IMG/VR virus record: IMGVR_UViG_3300017729_000040 | Location: 1-23,418 of that record | Strand: one strand, 5' to 3' | Source: a virus | Length of the DNA: 23,418 nt | Shown: positions 1-9,351 of the stretch, piece by piece | How positions within the stretch are numbered: the first letter of the stretch is position 1 | Layout: every line of letters starts with the position of its first letter | Made by a program: the position numbers and the translations under genes | Notes under the pieces: generated by a model | The model's database searches: none | What the model was told of the DNA's origin: nothing | What the model saw: the letters and a program-made list of their open reading frames with translations, nothing else

Positions 1-3000
1 ATGTGTAATTCATTCCCAGTACCATAGTCCCAAGAGAACACGGCTAAAGCACCTCTTAGTGGATTAACACCCCCTGAAGAAGTTCCTTCAGTTACGTTAA
101 ACTGACTAATGTCATCATTAAATATACTGTGGAATGCTATTGGCGTACCATCAGAGTACTTAAACTTAAGTATTGATGAAACATCCATACTACCGTTGTA
201 CTGAGCTCTAAAACCAGTCTCATTGTCTATCAACTTAGTATAAGCTGTTACATATAGATAATCAACCCCACCTTCATTAGCAACTATGAAATCACCAATA
301 ACTCTCTCAAACTCTAAGTGGTGTGGTTTACTATTGTGAGTAACTGTCAATGTCTCTATTTTAGCTCCAAGATCCCATTTTTCCACAAAAGTAAATGGAG
401 AGGCACTCGTCACATCAACAGTAGCCTCACTAACTATAGCGCTTTGAACACCTGTTGAGGACCAAGATATAGTAACTATCTTATTTTCAGATATCGCGTG
501 CAAACCATTACTACCTCTAAAATTACCAGCTGAATCCGTACCGATATCTTCTAACAATACAGATGTGTTCTTAGGAACCCAAGGGCTTAATGAAACTATA
601 TCTCTCACCTCTATATCGTTCCAAGCTCCGTTCGTAAAGAATATTCTACCACCATCACTACCTAGCGTAGCTGTAGCTATATCATTGTACTCTGGGTAAG
701 CGTGTGGGTAAGTGTCATGAGCTGATAAAAATACAACTGTGTTTAAACCTGGGTCGTAACCAATTAAATCACCATTAGCTCCACTACCAAAACTATTTTT
801 GTTAGTAGTATTCAAATAAACAACACAAGGTGATATCGCGTCTGCACAACTCCCATCATCACAAGTAGCTAGTGGGTTGTAGTTTGAAGAGTTTATATCA
901 GTACACCCATATATACAGTATTCACAAGAACCATCGTCTAACGTTGCTAATGGGTTATAGTTTAGCGAATTTATATCAGTACATCCTAAAACAGGGTATT
1001 CACAACTCCCATCATCCAGGATAGCGTTTGGGTCATAGTTTAAAGCAGTCTCATCAGTACAACCACTAGCACACTCAGACAAAACAGGTTTAACAGTTAA
1101 ACATTGGTCGTCTCTTTCTTTTCCATCAGTAGATATATCCCCAACTACACCTAAACCTTGAACGGAGAATTCTCTCTCATCTAAGTTGGATAAAGTGGTT
1201 GTTTCTCCTTTTATATCGCTAAACCACTTTCCTTCCTTTTCCTTAAATTCTAAAGTGCTTGCTGTTTGTTGATCAGTTGTTATGTTACCAATATACCACC
1301 CAGTTTTATCCCAAAGATTATAATAGTTACTATCATTTATGTCTTTAGTTATTTTTGCTTGAGTACCTTCGTAGTTTATACTACCATAACTCTTAACAAC
1401 ACTTGGGTTGTCATTAAATATCATCGTTACATTAGAGTCGTATTGTATTCCATAGAAGTTATTTCTAGTTTCATTTGAATGGTGTTGCCACATTTCTCCG
1501 TCGGAAAAAGTGTAATATTCGTTGTTTAAACTAACTCCATTTTCTGGTAAAAACGATTTAAAACTAATCCACCCACCTGCTTGTTCACTAAAACTAAGTG
1601 TAACTGCTGAATTGTAGTATGATACCCCGCTTCCTTTCTCCGTGAAATCACCTTTTTTAAAGTTTTGCGCAGTTCTAAGTACTTGTATCCCACTTCTATC
1701 AACAGCTATCGGTTCGTTTATGTTTATTGTTGGTTCAGTTGTTATCGCATCATCTTCACAATCTACACAGTCAGGAGCTTTGTCCTCTACAGCACTAACA
1801 AGTGTATTATCCTCAACAGGGTACAATCCTTTTATGGTTATATTATATATGGATTTTCTATCATCAAAAGAACCTAATACACTTTGTGTTAGAGGGTCTA
1901 AGTTGTCAGCAAACCAATCTTTCATACCTTTGTCTGATATGTTGGTTAATCCATCTCCAGATAACCTTAAAACAGCTCCACGAGCTCTATCTGAGAAGTA
2001 CAATCTACCAGCGTCACTCGCGAAAGACTCTGGATTTGTAGATATACCATATTCTCCTGCGAAAGGAATAGCTGTACCTAAAAAGTTTTTTGACAAAGCA
2101 ACGTTAGAACTCCCGTCAGCATTAAACAGAGCATCTTTATCAGCCATAACCTTCATTATCTTGTCCTCGTGCAACACAACTATATTTGTATCCCTAGTGT
2201 GTAGTTTTTGTATACTACCATAGCTAGGGTTTAGAGTTTTAGTTATTGATTCTGCTTGAATGAATTGGTTTAATTTATTAATACCACTTGTTGAATTGTA
2301 AATACCAGAGTGTATTAACCCAGTCTTAATTCTCTCTTCTCTATATTTTTCAGCTAACACAGACGATGCTTTTACTCCTTTGTCTATATATGTTTGGTTG
2401 TAATCATCTCTAATCCTATTGGATTCAATTCCATTTCCAAAAGCATAGCAGTTAAACCAAGGAAGCGTTACCGTTTGGTTATGTGGCGCTAAACCAGTGT
2501 TTGGACTTGAGTCTCTTAAAGAGTATACGTCAAAAGTTGAACCAGTGTTTACGCTAGATGCAACTAACCTAACAACCCCACCATCTTTACTCGTGAATCT
2601 AATTACATCACCGATAGCTATATTTACGTTTGTTGATGACGTTAGTGTTACTGTGTTTGCACTCCAACTACTAATCTTAGTCGAAGCACCTACAAAGGGT
2701 GAGGTTTCATTTTCAACAATAGAACCAATAGCAGCGTATTGTTCATTTGTAGCTGAATTTATAGATAATGGGTAAGCTTGAGAAATCTCGTAATATATAT
2801 CTAATCCAATATCTTCTTTTGGTTCTGTTTCCCATATAGAAGGGTTGTCGCTAGACATTTTTTCTGGATCATCAGTATATGGCTCTAGAAATTCTACGTT
2901 GTGAAAGTACTTAGCGTGATTTCTGTAATCAGATATAGAACCCTGTGCACCTATATTATTAATAACCGCACTAGCAGTTCCTCCAGCATTTGGAGTGTTA

Positions 3001-6000
3001 CCATAACCATTGGTAGCATGTGGTTTACCTGCTCTCCAACCTAACTCTTTTCCATAAGTAATACCATTAATAGTACCGTGGTCTTGTGTTCCAACTGGGT
3101 TGTATCCACTCGCTCCATACCCAATACCAACACCAGGTGTATCTAACCTAGATACTCTTGAATAAAACCGCTCTCTATTGTTACCATCTTCATCATCCTT
3201 TGGTGCATCGCTCCAATTGTGATGTCGTCCATATATATGATTATGATGGTCAGGGTCACTTTGGTAAGAAATCTCATCAACTACATAAACATCTTGATCT
3301 GGGTCTTGTTTAAACCTAAACAACTGCCCCACCGTCCTCATCTTGCTTAAAAAATCATTTACCTCAGAGCTCTTAGCGAATTCCTTACCTGATGAAACTC
3401 CTAAGTCAATATATCTCCCATTACCCCATATACCCCTACCGTGAGTTGGGTGATCAAAAGATGATCTATTACACGAGCTACCACCATCCTTTCTATCACC
3501 CCTAGTGTTACCAGCAGCGTCAATAAATACCATATTAGTACTATTCTGCCACCAATGTTTAACGTTGTTTCTAACTGGACACCCACCACCATTAGAGTCC
3601 CTTATAGTCCCGTTACCACTAGTAAACCATAAGTCTGCTGTATCTTGGTTATCACCGAAGTCCCATTCAGTGTTCATACCAACAACCTCCCAATTCGCAA
3701 AAGGTGATGGAGCGCTTGTTGCCATGCTATTGTTTGGGAAATTGAAGTATCGAAGTGGGTATGATGATGTAACTACGTACTCTGTATTTGTTGTTTTTAG
3801 TAAATTATTCAACAAAACCAAGTCTTTGTATATCTTAACGAAGAACCTACCGTCAAACTCAGGTTTATTTTCTACCTTATGCTCTGCTAATTCAACTGAT
3901 AAACCGTTTATTATACCACTAACACTTCCGTCAGACGAAGCAAACTCTACGTCTTCTTCAAACCTACCATCAATCCTTATTTTGTAATAACCACCGGAGG
4001 CGCTACTCGCGTGTTTATTGACTTTATACCAATTTGACTTACTACCTGCATTACTTACAAGCCTGATCCTTAAGGATGAATCGTTCGATATTTTAATTAG
4101 ATTAGTTATGTCAAACTCATCACTCCACTTGTTTTGAGACATGTAAATGAGGTTTCTATCTAAAAAAGGAAAACCAGTACCGCTAGACGTACCTATAATA
4201 GTCTTACTGCCATTATTAGAAACAGACCCAAGTTCTTTAACTGTTGTTTTCACAAACTCAGGAGCATCATTTGATATTGCTAGAATTTTATACCTAGCCT
4301 CATCAACAACAGGTTTGTTAGTGTCGTGTTCTTTTTTTAGTATTAGGAAAGTATCTTCGTCAACTTTGTTTCGAGATGAAGATTGGAATGATAACCATAT
4401 GTTACCATCCTCAGCGTTGTACCACCTATCCATAGCCATGTTGTAATACTCATTAGAAGTTTCTTTTACAAACAACTTCCATGTAGTGGCCCAATCTGGT
4501 GGTCTAGAACCTATGGTTACATCTAATTTATTCAAGGTGCTAGCATTAACCTTTTCAACTTTTAAAGTACTAAGCTCCGTATCACCAGCTAAAACAGGTG
4601 TTTCACGTCCATACTCATCTCCGTATACTACTCCAATTTGATACGTTCTAAGGGATTTGATTGATTTTCCTGGAGAAGGGAACCCTTCTAAGTTGTCTAA
4701 TCCGTTTAGCGGATCACTTGATGTTCCATGGGGTGCGTTTAAAGGTGCGTCAACACTGTTTAGTGTAACTGTTATTTTGGGTTTTATCTCAGAATCTTGA
4801 CTACTAGCTGTCAAGTCGTAATTTTGCACATAATTACCGTACACAAGTCTATTGGCACTTATCTCTTGAGCTAAAGCTACTCTAGGCACATTATCCCATT
4901 GTCTAAGTAATTGGTTAGCGGGAAGGGTAGCATGTATTAACTCTGATTTTAACTTGAATTCACCCCTACCTGAAGAAGTACCTGGCCACAATGGATCTTC
5001 ATCTGTAGCTTTAATAGTTTCTACAGTATATATGTTAGGCGAAACAGAATCTTTATATAAAATATCTATCTCTATAACATCTTGCGGTCTAAGAGAATCC
5101 TCAACTACGTAATCCTTAATCTTTAAACTTCTAAGGTTGTTGGTCATACCTAAGTTATAACCTTTCTTAGCCAAGAAGTCATAGTCACTAGGTAAAAAAG
5201 CTATCTCAGACCACGGTGAGAATGTTGAGTACTCCCCGTCTTCATATTTATATCTACTAGCAAATCTAACGAATTTATGTTCAAACAATGGTTTTGATTG
5301 CTCTAACCTAGCAAACCACTGTTTTTGTTCTGTGTCTATAGCTTCTCTATCTATACTTTGTATTCTAAAGTTATATGTTCCTGAGCTAGGTACTCCACCA
5401 CCCGGTCCAGTTACATTAATCACAGTTGCTCTAACATCGTGTTCAGTAAAACTATCTTCATTAGCATCTGGATCTTGAGAAAATATAATTATATCTCCAA
5501 CCCTCCAATCAACAGGTCCAGCAAAAGATAAACTACCAAAAGTATCCCCCACTTTTTTAACTTCAAAGGTATTATTTAAGAATGAATTAAAAGCGTTTGT
5601 ACCAATCATGTTGGTGGTAATAGAGCTAATGGCGTTAACAGCCCCAGTAGTTGGGTGCAACCTACTATCTTCTGTACTTGACATTTCTAGCGTAGGTGGT
5701 GTTAAAGGACCTTTTCTTATAACCGTTATGTTTTCTTCACTAACATACCAAGGTTCAGTTGCAGTCCTTGACTTTACTCTTAGACTTTGTTTTACGTCTG
5801 GTCTAGTGGTTAATCTAGTGTGAAACATGTCATTATCACCATCATATATACTTATTGATGGAGAATACTCCTCGCTACCCCCAGTACCTGATATTGATCT
5901 TTTTATGTTTATTTTCTTTGGCTCAGTGTGATTGTCTGTCCAAAACAACATACCATCTATTATGTTGATACCGGTTATTAACCTATCCTTATTAAAGTTT

Positions 6001-6644
6001 AAAACTCTATCTGCTGTAAACGAAACGTAGTCACCTGTTTCCGATGTTAATAAGTGTGGTTTTTGATCTTTCAAAACAAACACATTCCACTGATCAGTGC
6101 CAGCCCAATATGTTAAGTTGTTTACATACATCGGTGTTTGGTTAACACCATCAATATTACCATAACATTTCATACCTGGTCTAACACCAGTCGTATTAGA
6201 AGTATCTCCATTAGCACTAATATGAAAGTGATCTAAAGGATTACCTCCGTGGTCATCACTAGATAGAGTTGTTACAACAGCATATTGATCTACAAACACA
6301 TATTTAATAACGCCAGACTTAGCATCATACTCTAATATATAATCCTTCCACTTACCAACAGTGTTAGAATTATCTTCCGCGTAGAAGTCAGGTCCAGCTA
6401 CTAACCAGTATATTTTATCCTCTTTATCATGAGCTATTGAAGCAACACAAGTACTACCCGCTGGAACGACACCTAAACCAACAAGTGTATTACCCAAGAT
6501 TGTTTGAGCAGCACCAACGTCTGATCCGTCTGATGCTGATATCTGGAGATTTAACGCGTCTCTATATTCTCCTGGTGGTATAATTCTCTCATCAAAATCT
6601 TTGTTCATTTTGCTTTTTGAGAAATTTCGAGTAGACTCTGGCAT
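1..6644 (-). CDS. Giant virion protein, muzzle/neck-tail-like with adhesin-type C-terminal part (partial, C-terminus outside window)
   Basis: One reading frame stays open from an ATG at 6644 to the window edge, giving at least 2,214 codons. I chose 6644 over the in-frame ATG at 6608 because it lies 3 bases after the stop of the preceding gene, and the extra residues (MPESTRNFSKSK) continue into MNKDFDERIIPPGEYRDALN, a start I recall from large structural proteins of marine phages. Internal landmarks are a NRLVYGNYVQNY motif, a His/Asp/Asn-rich stretch near residues 1100-1130 (DPDHHNHIYGRHH), a SYGSIQKLHTRD region near residue 1470, and three GCTD...DDGSC repeats at residues 1861-1937. The part after about residue 1600 looks like a beta-rich surface or receptor-binding region. 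It follows two ring/adaptor-like genes, the position of the crAss-like muzzle. Function is inferred; the structural-protein call is firm, the exact part is not. Confidence 0.8.
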   Translation of the reverse strand, partial: MPESTRNFSKSKMNKDFDERIIPPGEYRDALNLQISASDGSDVGAAQTILGNTLVGLGVVPAGSTCVASIAHDKEDKIYWLVAGPDFYAEDNSNTVGKWKDYILEYDAKSGVIKYVFVDQYAVVTTLSSDDHGGNPLDHFHISANGDTSNTTGVRPGMKCYGNIDGVNQTPMYVNNLTYWAGTDQWNVFVLKDQKPHLLTSETGDYVSFTADRVLNFNKDRLITGINIIDGMLFWTDNHTEPKKINIKRSISGTGGSEEYSPSISIYDGDNDMFHTRLTTRPDVKQSLRVKSRTATEPWYVSEENITVIRKGPLTPPTLEMSSTEDSRLHPTTGAVNAISSITTNMIGTNAFNSFLNNTFEVKKVGDTFGSLSFAGPVDWRVGDIIIFSQDPDANEDSFTEHDVRATVINVTGPGGGVPSSGTYNFRIQSIDREAIDTEQKQWFARLEQSKPLFEHKFVRFASRYKYEDGEYSTFSPWSEIAFLPSDYDFLAKKGYNLGMTNNLRSLKIKDYVVEDSLRPQDVIEIDILYKDSVSPNIYTVETIKATDEDPLWPGTSSGRGEFKLKSELIHATLPANQLLRQWDNVPRVALAQEISANRLVYGNYVQNYDLTASSQDSEIKPKITVTLNSVDAPLNAPHGTSSDPLNGLDNLEGFPSPGKSIKSLRTYQIGVVYGDEYGRETPVLAGDTELSTLKVEKVNASTLNKLDVTIGSRPPDWATTWKLFVKETSNEYYNMAMDRWYNAEDGNIWLSFQSSSRNKVDEDTFLILKKEHDTNKPVVDEARYKILAISNDAPEFVKTTVKELGSVSNNGSKTIIGTSSGTGFPFLDRNLIYMSQNKWSDEFDITNLIKISNDSSLRIRLVSNAGSKSNWYKVNKHASSASGGYYKIRIDGRFEEDVEFASSDGSVSGIINGLSVELAEHKVENKPEFDGRFFVKIYKDLVLLNNLLKTTNTEYVVTSSYPLRYFNFPNNSMATSAPSPFANWEVVGMNTEWDFGDNQDTADLWFTSGNGTIRDSNGGGCPVRNNVKHWWQNSTNMVFIDAAGNTRGDRKDGGSSCNRSSFDHPTHGRGIWGNGRYIDLGVSSGKEFAKSSEVNDFLSKMRTVGQLFRFKQDPDQDVYVVDEISYQSDPDHHNHIYGRHHNWSDAPKDDEDGNNRERFYSRVSRLDTPGVGIGYGASGYNPVGTQDHGTINGITYGKELGWRAGKPHATNGYGNTPNAGGTASAVINNIGAQGSISDYRNHAKYFHNVEFLEPYTDDPEKMSSDNPSIWETEPKEDIGLDIYYEISQAYPLSINSATNEQYAAIGSIVENETSPFVGASTKISSWSANTVTLTSSTNVNIAIGDVIRFTSKDGGVVRLVASSVNTGSTFDVYSLRDSSPNTGLAPHNQTVTLPWFNCYAFGNGIESNRIRDDYNQTYIDKGVKASSVLAEKYREERIKTGLIHSGIYNSTSGINKLNQFIQAESITKTLNPSYGSIQKLHTRDTNIVVLHEDKIMKVMADKDALFNADGSSNVALSKNFLGTAIPFAGEYGISTNPESFASDAGRLYFSDRARGAVLRLSGDGLTNISDKGMKDWFADNLDPLTQSVLGSFDDRKSIYNITIKGLYPVEDNTLVSAVEDKAPDCVDCEDDAITTEPTININEPIAVDRSGIQVLRTAQNFKKGDFTEKGSGVSYYNSAVTLSFSEQAGGWISFKSFLPENGVSLNNEYYTFSDGEMWQHHSNETRNNFYGIQYDSNVTMIFNDNPSVVKSYGSINYEGTQAKITKDINDSNYYNLWDKTGWYIGNITTDQQTASTLEFKEKEGKWFSDIKGETTTLSNLDEREFSVQGLGVVGDISTDGKERDDQCLTVKPVLSECASGCTDETALNYDPNAILDDGSCEYPVLGCTDINSLNYNPLATLDDGSCEYCIYGCTDINSSNYNPLATCDDGSCADAISPCVVYLNTTNKNSFGSGANGDLIGYDPGLNTVVFLSAHDTYPHAYPEYNDIATATLGSDGGRIFFTNGAWNDIEVRDIVSLSPWVPKNTSVLLEDIGTDSAGNFRGSNGLHAISENKIVTISWSSTGVQSAIVSEATVDVTSASPFTFVEKWDLGAKIETLTVTHNSKPHHLEFERVIGDFIVANEGGVDYLYVTAYTKLIDNETGFRAQYNGSMDVSSILKFKYSDGTPIAFHSIFNDDISQFNVTEGTSSGGVNPLRGALAVFSWDYGTGNELH
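834..1064 (-). repeat. Three tandem 26-residue GCTD/DDGSC repeats within the giant virion protein
   Basis: Three consecutive 78-bp units begin at 1064, 986 and 908. Each encodes GCTD, then about 7 residues, NY(D/N)P, then DDGSC. Units 2 and 3 are almost identical up to DDGSC (GCTDINS(L/S)NYNPLAT). The same type of repeat is common in secreted and surface proteins of flavobacteria. Its Asp-rich and Cys-containing pattern suggests small disulfide- or calcium-stabilised modules; that role is an inference. Confidence 0.85.
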
Positions 6645-6647
6645 GTA

Positions 6648-7526
6648 CTAGTGTTTTATTTGTTTAGACTTACCTCTCATAATCTGGGTAATTTCTTCAA
6701 TTTTAATATTTGATAATCTTAATTTAGCCGTTCTAACTGCAGCAAATCTTTCTTTCTTAAACCTAGCAACTAAATACTCTTGTGTATTTGCTCGTGTAGC
6801 TAAAATAGCGTGTGCAATCCACTTGTACATAGCTTCTTCAGCAAACTTATGTACCTGCATCTCACCGTCTGTACCTAGACTATCACTTATGTATTTTAAT
6901 GTTATATTCTTACCACTTATATTTGAGCTAAAATGAATATTCCCTTTTAATTCATCAATGTAGAACGATCCATTGTTTTGAGCGTATTGTGGGTCTAACC
7001 CATATCTACCACTATCATAAGCAACTCCATTTTCATCATCATAATCATAACTTTGATTTTGGTTTGTCGAGGTATTTGATTTGTAACCTGCCCAAGTATC
7101 TGATTCACTTTGTGTGGCTAGATTCGTTCCATTATAAGTGTAATCCCCATTAGCATCTTGTGATATAGCTGATGGATTTGATGTTTTTGATGCTGGATAT
7201 AACACGTGTTCAATACCAGCACCATCATTCCAAGTTAATTTAACGTAGTTAACGTAGTCATGTGGTAACATCATTGTTAGTGATGGTGGCAATTCAATTT
7301 CTTGAGACTTGATAGATTTCAGCGTATCAAAACTAAGTTCTTGAAGAGCTCTCATTGCATGAAACTTTATGTCTGCTCTGTTTATTTTACTTATAATTTT
7401 ATCCTCACCAACGTATGCCACTGTGAAATTACTAATTATATCATCTAGTGATACAAACTGATAATACCCTAGTGAGCCAGCTGTTCCCTCGTAATAATCT
7501 TGTTGTGTTGTAGTTAATAATCCCAT
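6648..7526 (-). CDS. Ring/tail-adaptor-like virion protein
   Basis: A 292-residue protein directly before the giant virion gene (3-base gap) and 4 bases after the 228-aa gene. The N-terminal part (about residues 25-100) carries SLDDIISNFTVAYVGEDK followed by a predicted helix (FHAMRALQELSFDTLKSI) and ELPPSLTMMLPHDYVNYVKL, a pattern I recall from neck proteins of marine Bacteroidota phages. A middle stretch (about 110-190) is Asn/Ser/Tyr/Asp-rich and looks like an inserted loop or surface region. The C-terminal part is helical and ends Lys/Arg-rich (GKSKQIKH). By position between capsid and muzzle-like genes it probably forms one of the rings under the portal. The exact ring number is not assignable from sequence alone. 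Confidence 0.65.
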   Translation of the reverse strand: MGLLTTTQQDYYEGTAGSLGYYQFVSLDDIISNFTVAYVGEDKIISKINRADIKFHAMRALQELSFDTLKSIKSQEIELPPSLTMMLPHDYVNYVKLTWNDGAGIEHVLYPASKTSNPSAISQDANGDYTYNGTNLATQSESDTWAGYKSNTSTNQNQSYDYDDENGVAYDSGRYGLDPQYAQNNGSFYIDELKGNIHFSSNISGKNITLKYISDSLGTDGEMQVHKFAEEAMYKWIAHAILATRANTQEYLVARFKKERFAAVRTAKLRLSNIKIEEITQIMRGKSKQIKH

Positions 7527-7530
7527 TTAT

Positions 7531-8217
7531 TTATTGTTTTTCTGATTGAACCTGCTTTGCGGTAGCTTGTCCAGCTAACTGAGCTAAACCTGGTTTGTTT
7601 ATCACTATACCAGCTAACTCTAGTATTTTATAAACTAATTCCGATTCCTCTGAAGCGTGTAATTCAAAGTTAACAGATATTGCATTATTGTACAAGGCTT
7701 TTTCATTAACAACTATATATGCCCATTGCACTCGGCTAGGTTTACGAATATAGTTACATGTGATATCTGATAAGATTGGCTCTACTCTCAATGTGGTAGC
7801 TGTTTCTCTAGTGTATGCTGGGTAAGATGTTGTTGGTTTGGTTAGTGGTGATTTTAATATATATACCATCTCAGTTTCGCTAACCATCTCAACCTCAGTA
7901 ACACCGTTACCGGACATTACCAAACCTATTCTATATAGGTCAAATGGAAGTGAAACTCCAGTAGCTGTTGTTGACAGTGTTGAGCTAACAGCTTTAAATG
8001 GAGCTATCTTTTCCTCTAACATCTCTACCGGGTTAGATACTTCGGTGGCATTTTTCAACTGTCTATCAGCTTGATTTATATCATAAAAATATTGTTCGAA
8101 TATTTCCATTTGAGCTTGATTAGCCAATAGGTTAAATTCTTGAGGCGTTATATAACCCCTCTGCTCTTTATTAGCTAGTACCAAAACCCTCTGATATACC
8201 GTATCTACATTTATCAT
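7531..8217 (-). CDS. Ring/head-tail adaptor-like virion protein
   Basis: A 228-residue protein starting MINVDTVYQRVLVLANKEQ and continuing GYITPQEFNLLANQAQMEIF, a helical start I associate with adaptor proteins of marine and crAss-like phages. Residues about 85-165 look beta-rich (LPFDLYRIGLVM, TTLRVEPI, CNYIRKPSRVQW), and the C-terminus is helical (ESELVYKILELAGIVI) and ends in a Gln/Lys-rich tail. It sits between the 52-aa gene (3-base gap) and the 292-aa ring-like gene (4-base gap), so it is likely co-translated with both. A role in connecting portal to tail is inferred from order and fold pattern; no enzymatic motif is present. Confidence 0.65.
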   Translation of the reverse strand: MINVDTVYQRVLVLANKEQRGYITPQEFNLLANQAQMEIFEQYFYDINQADRQLKNATEVSNPVEMLEEKIAPFKAVSSTLSTTATGVSLPFDLYRIGLVMSGNGVTEVEMVSETEMVYILKSPLTKPTTSYPAYTRETATTLRVEPILSDITCNYIRKPSRVQWAYIVVNEKALYNNAISVNFELHASEESELVYKILELAGIVINKPGLAQLAGQATAKQVQSEKQ

Positions 8218-8220
8218 TTG

Positions 8221-8379
8221 TTATTTCTTTTTATATGGGAACTTTTTGTTTAAAGCTTTTTTCCTCCCACTACAACCACAATCTTTTCCAGTAACTTTAG
8301 AAATTACGTCTGTTACTTTTTTAAGTCCGGTTGCTTTTGTTATTTTCTCTATTGAGTCACCTAATCCTTTTGATTCCAT
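8221..8379 (-). CDS. 52-aa Cys-containing small protein (CGC...RK..LN..FPY)
   Basis: A short gene too small for length-based ORF calling. It reads MESKGLGDSIEKITKATG, a Lys-rich helix, then DCGCSGRKKALNKKFPY and a lysine tail, ending TAA at 8221, three bases before the 228-aa gene. The pattern GLGDSIEKITKATG followed by CGC, RK, LN and FPY is one I recall from small uncharacterised proteins of flavobacterial phages, which supports it being real. The two close cysteines could bind metal or pair with another protein; this is speculation. It is the first gene after a terminator, so it may open its own transcript or depend on read-through. No function is known to me. Confidence 0.75.
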   Translation of the reverse strand: MESKGLGDSIEKITKATGLKKVTDVISKVTGKDCGCSGRKKALNKKFPYKKK

Positions 8380-8439
8380 TAAAATTGTGTTTTATAGCTC
8401 TATAATTACTTATAAAGTCATTATGTTACTATGGATAAT
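8380..8439 (-). promoter_or_regulatory. Leader region between terminator and the 52-aa gene, possible promoter
   Basis: About 60 AT-rich bases separate the terminator hairpin from the 52-aa gene. They include an interrupted inverted repeat (tatag-ct-ctata, 8393-8404). The upstream terminator makes a new promoter plausible here, but I do not see a clean flavobacterial TTG/TAnnTTTG pair. The call rests on context only. Confidence 0.25.
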
Positions 8440-8473
8440 AAAAAATAGCCACCCCGAAAATCAGAGTGGCTAT
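8440..8473 (-). terminator. Rho-independent terminator after the 278-aa gene
   Basis: On the minus strand an 8-bp perfect stem (ATAGCCAC with GTGGCTAT), extendable by C-G and G-T pairs, encloses a TTTTC-containing loop and is followed at once by a T-run (TTTTTTATT). It begins 17 bases after the stop of the 278-aa gene. Confidence 0.85.
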
Positions 8474-8489
8474 CCTTAATTAATATTTG

Positions 8490-9326
8490 TTACTTCAATT
8501 GCTTCTCAACACTCGAGTAAACTGCCATTCCTTCATCTGTCTTAAACCACGCTGCTAGTGCAGAGTATGGGTGCTCGTTAAAAGGTACTGTCATTAAACT
8601 TCTACCAGTTGATATCCAAGTAAAGTTTCTTTGATCTTGCGAAAGTCCTATGATACCAGCCTCAACAGCTTTAACACCAACGTTTCTTAAATGCACGTTC
8701 TCGTCATTAGCAAGCTCTATGAATAAAACGGGGTTTCTTCTAGCAAACATAAGCAAATCTCTCTTAAGTTCTCTAGAACTCATCTTAGATACGCTAGATC
8801 CCATTTCAACTCTTAATATAGCTTCAGCCATATCGACATCCATACTTTGAGCTGCGTTTAGCGCTGCGATCTCCATTTCTAAGTACTCTAAATCTCTATC
8901 AGCATTCTTAACAACATCTAACTCTTGGTACAACACATCTTTGTGTGGGTGGAATATAGATAACATTTTCTGTAGAGTTTGTTTATTCCTAGGTACAGTT
9001 AAAGTACCATTTCTAAATACTACGTGCTCTAATTTAACATCACCTTTAAACTCATCTACAAAGCAAGTTTTTTGTTTTGCTGCGTATTGAAATTCTCTTT
9101 CATAACCTTTTTCTTCATCAAAGAAATAAATATTCCTAGTTTTCAAAGCTCTACTGATAGGGGTTTTACCGTCTTTTAGAAAGTAAACTCTATCTTTAAT
9201 CTCCCAGGATGGTTTCTTAACTTCGATTTTAATTGGTTTTGGGGTCTCCATAATAGGAGTTTCCATAATTTCTTGTGTAACAACTGTCTCCTCGACAGCC
9301 TCTTCTTTTTTTGCTTTTTTAGCCAT
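8490..9326 (-). CDS. Putative head-associated structural protein, unknown function
   Basis: A 278-residue protein between the capsid and adaptor genes. The first 40 residues are charged and repetitive (MAKKAKKEEAVEETV, METPIMETPKPIKIEVKK) and probably disordered. The rest appears folded: WEIKDRVYFLKDGKTPISRAL, then FVDEFKGDVKLEHVVFRNGTL, then a helical part rich in Glu/Leu (DLEYLEMEIAALNAA) and a C-terminal region with WISTGRSLM and YSSVEKQLK. I recall similar sequences from marine flavobacterial phages without an assigned role. The gene is bracketed by terminators at both ends and has the same 23-nt leader as the scaffold-like gene, suggesting separate and strong expression. It could be a head completion, decoration or internal protein. 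Confidence 0.55.
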   Translation of the reverse strand: MAKKAKKEEAVEETVVTQEIMETPIMETPKPIKIEVKKPSWEIKDRVYFLKDGKTPISRALKTRNIYFFDEEKGYEREFQYAAKQKTCFVDEFKGDVKLEHVVFRNGTLTVPRNKQTLQKMLSIFHPHKDVLYQELDVVKNADRDLEYLEMEIAALNAAQSMDVDMAEAILRVEMGSSVSKMSSRELKRDLLMFARRNPVLFIELANDENVHLRNVGVKAVEAGIIGLSQDQRNFTWISTGRSLMTVPFNEHPYSALAAWFKTDEGMAVYSSVEKQLK

Positions 9327-9346
9327 AATATAATATAATAATAATT
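9324..9346 (-). repeat. 23-nt A/T leader (copy 1) ending in the start codon of the 278-aa gene
   Basis: The bases up to and including this ATG are identical over 23 nt to those at 11968-11990 before the scaffold-like gene. The motif is AATTATTATTATA followed by TTATATT and ATG. There is no Shine-Dalgarno sequence. It may act as a translation enhancer or carry a promoter -10 element. Confidence 0.5.
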
Positions 9347-9351
9347 AGTAA

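Noticed and set aside
1642-2223. A 193-aa plus-strand ORF within the giant virion gene
   Set aside because: It is antisense to a clearly coding frame whose protein reads sensibly, has no leader of the type seen elsewhere, and has low-complexity Ser/Leu composition typical of shadow frames.
3505-3987. A 160-aa plus-strand ORF
   Set aside because: It is antisense to the same giant gene and shows no recognisable motif.
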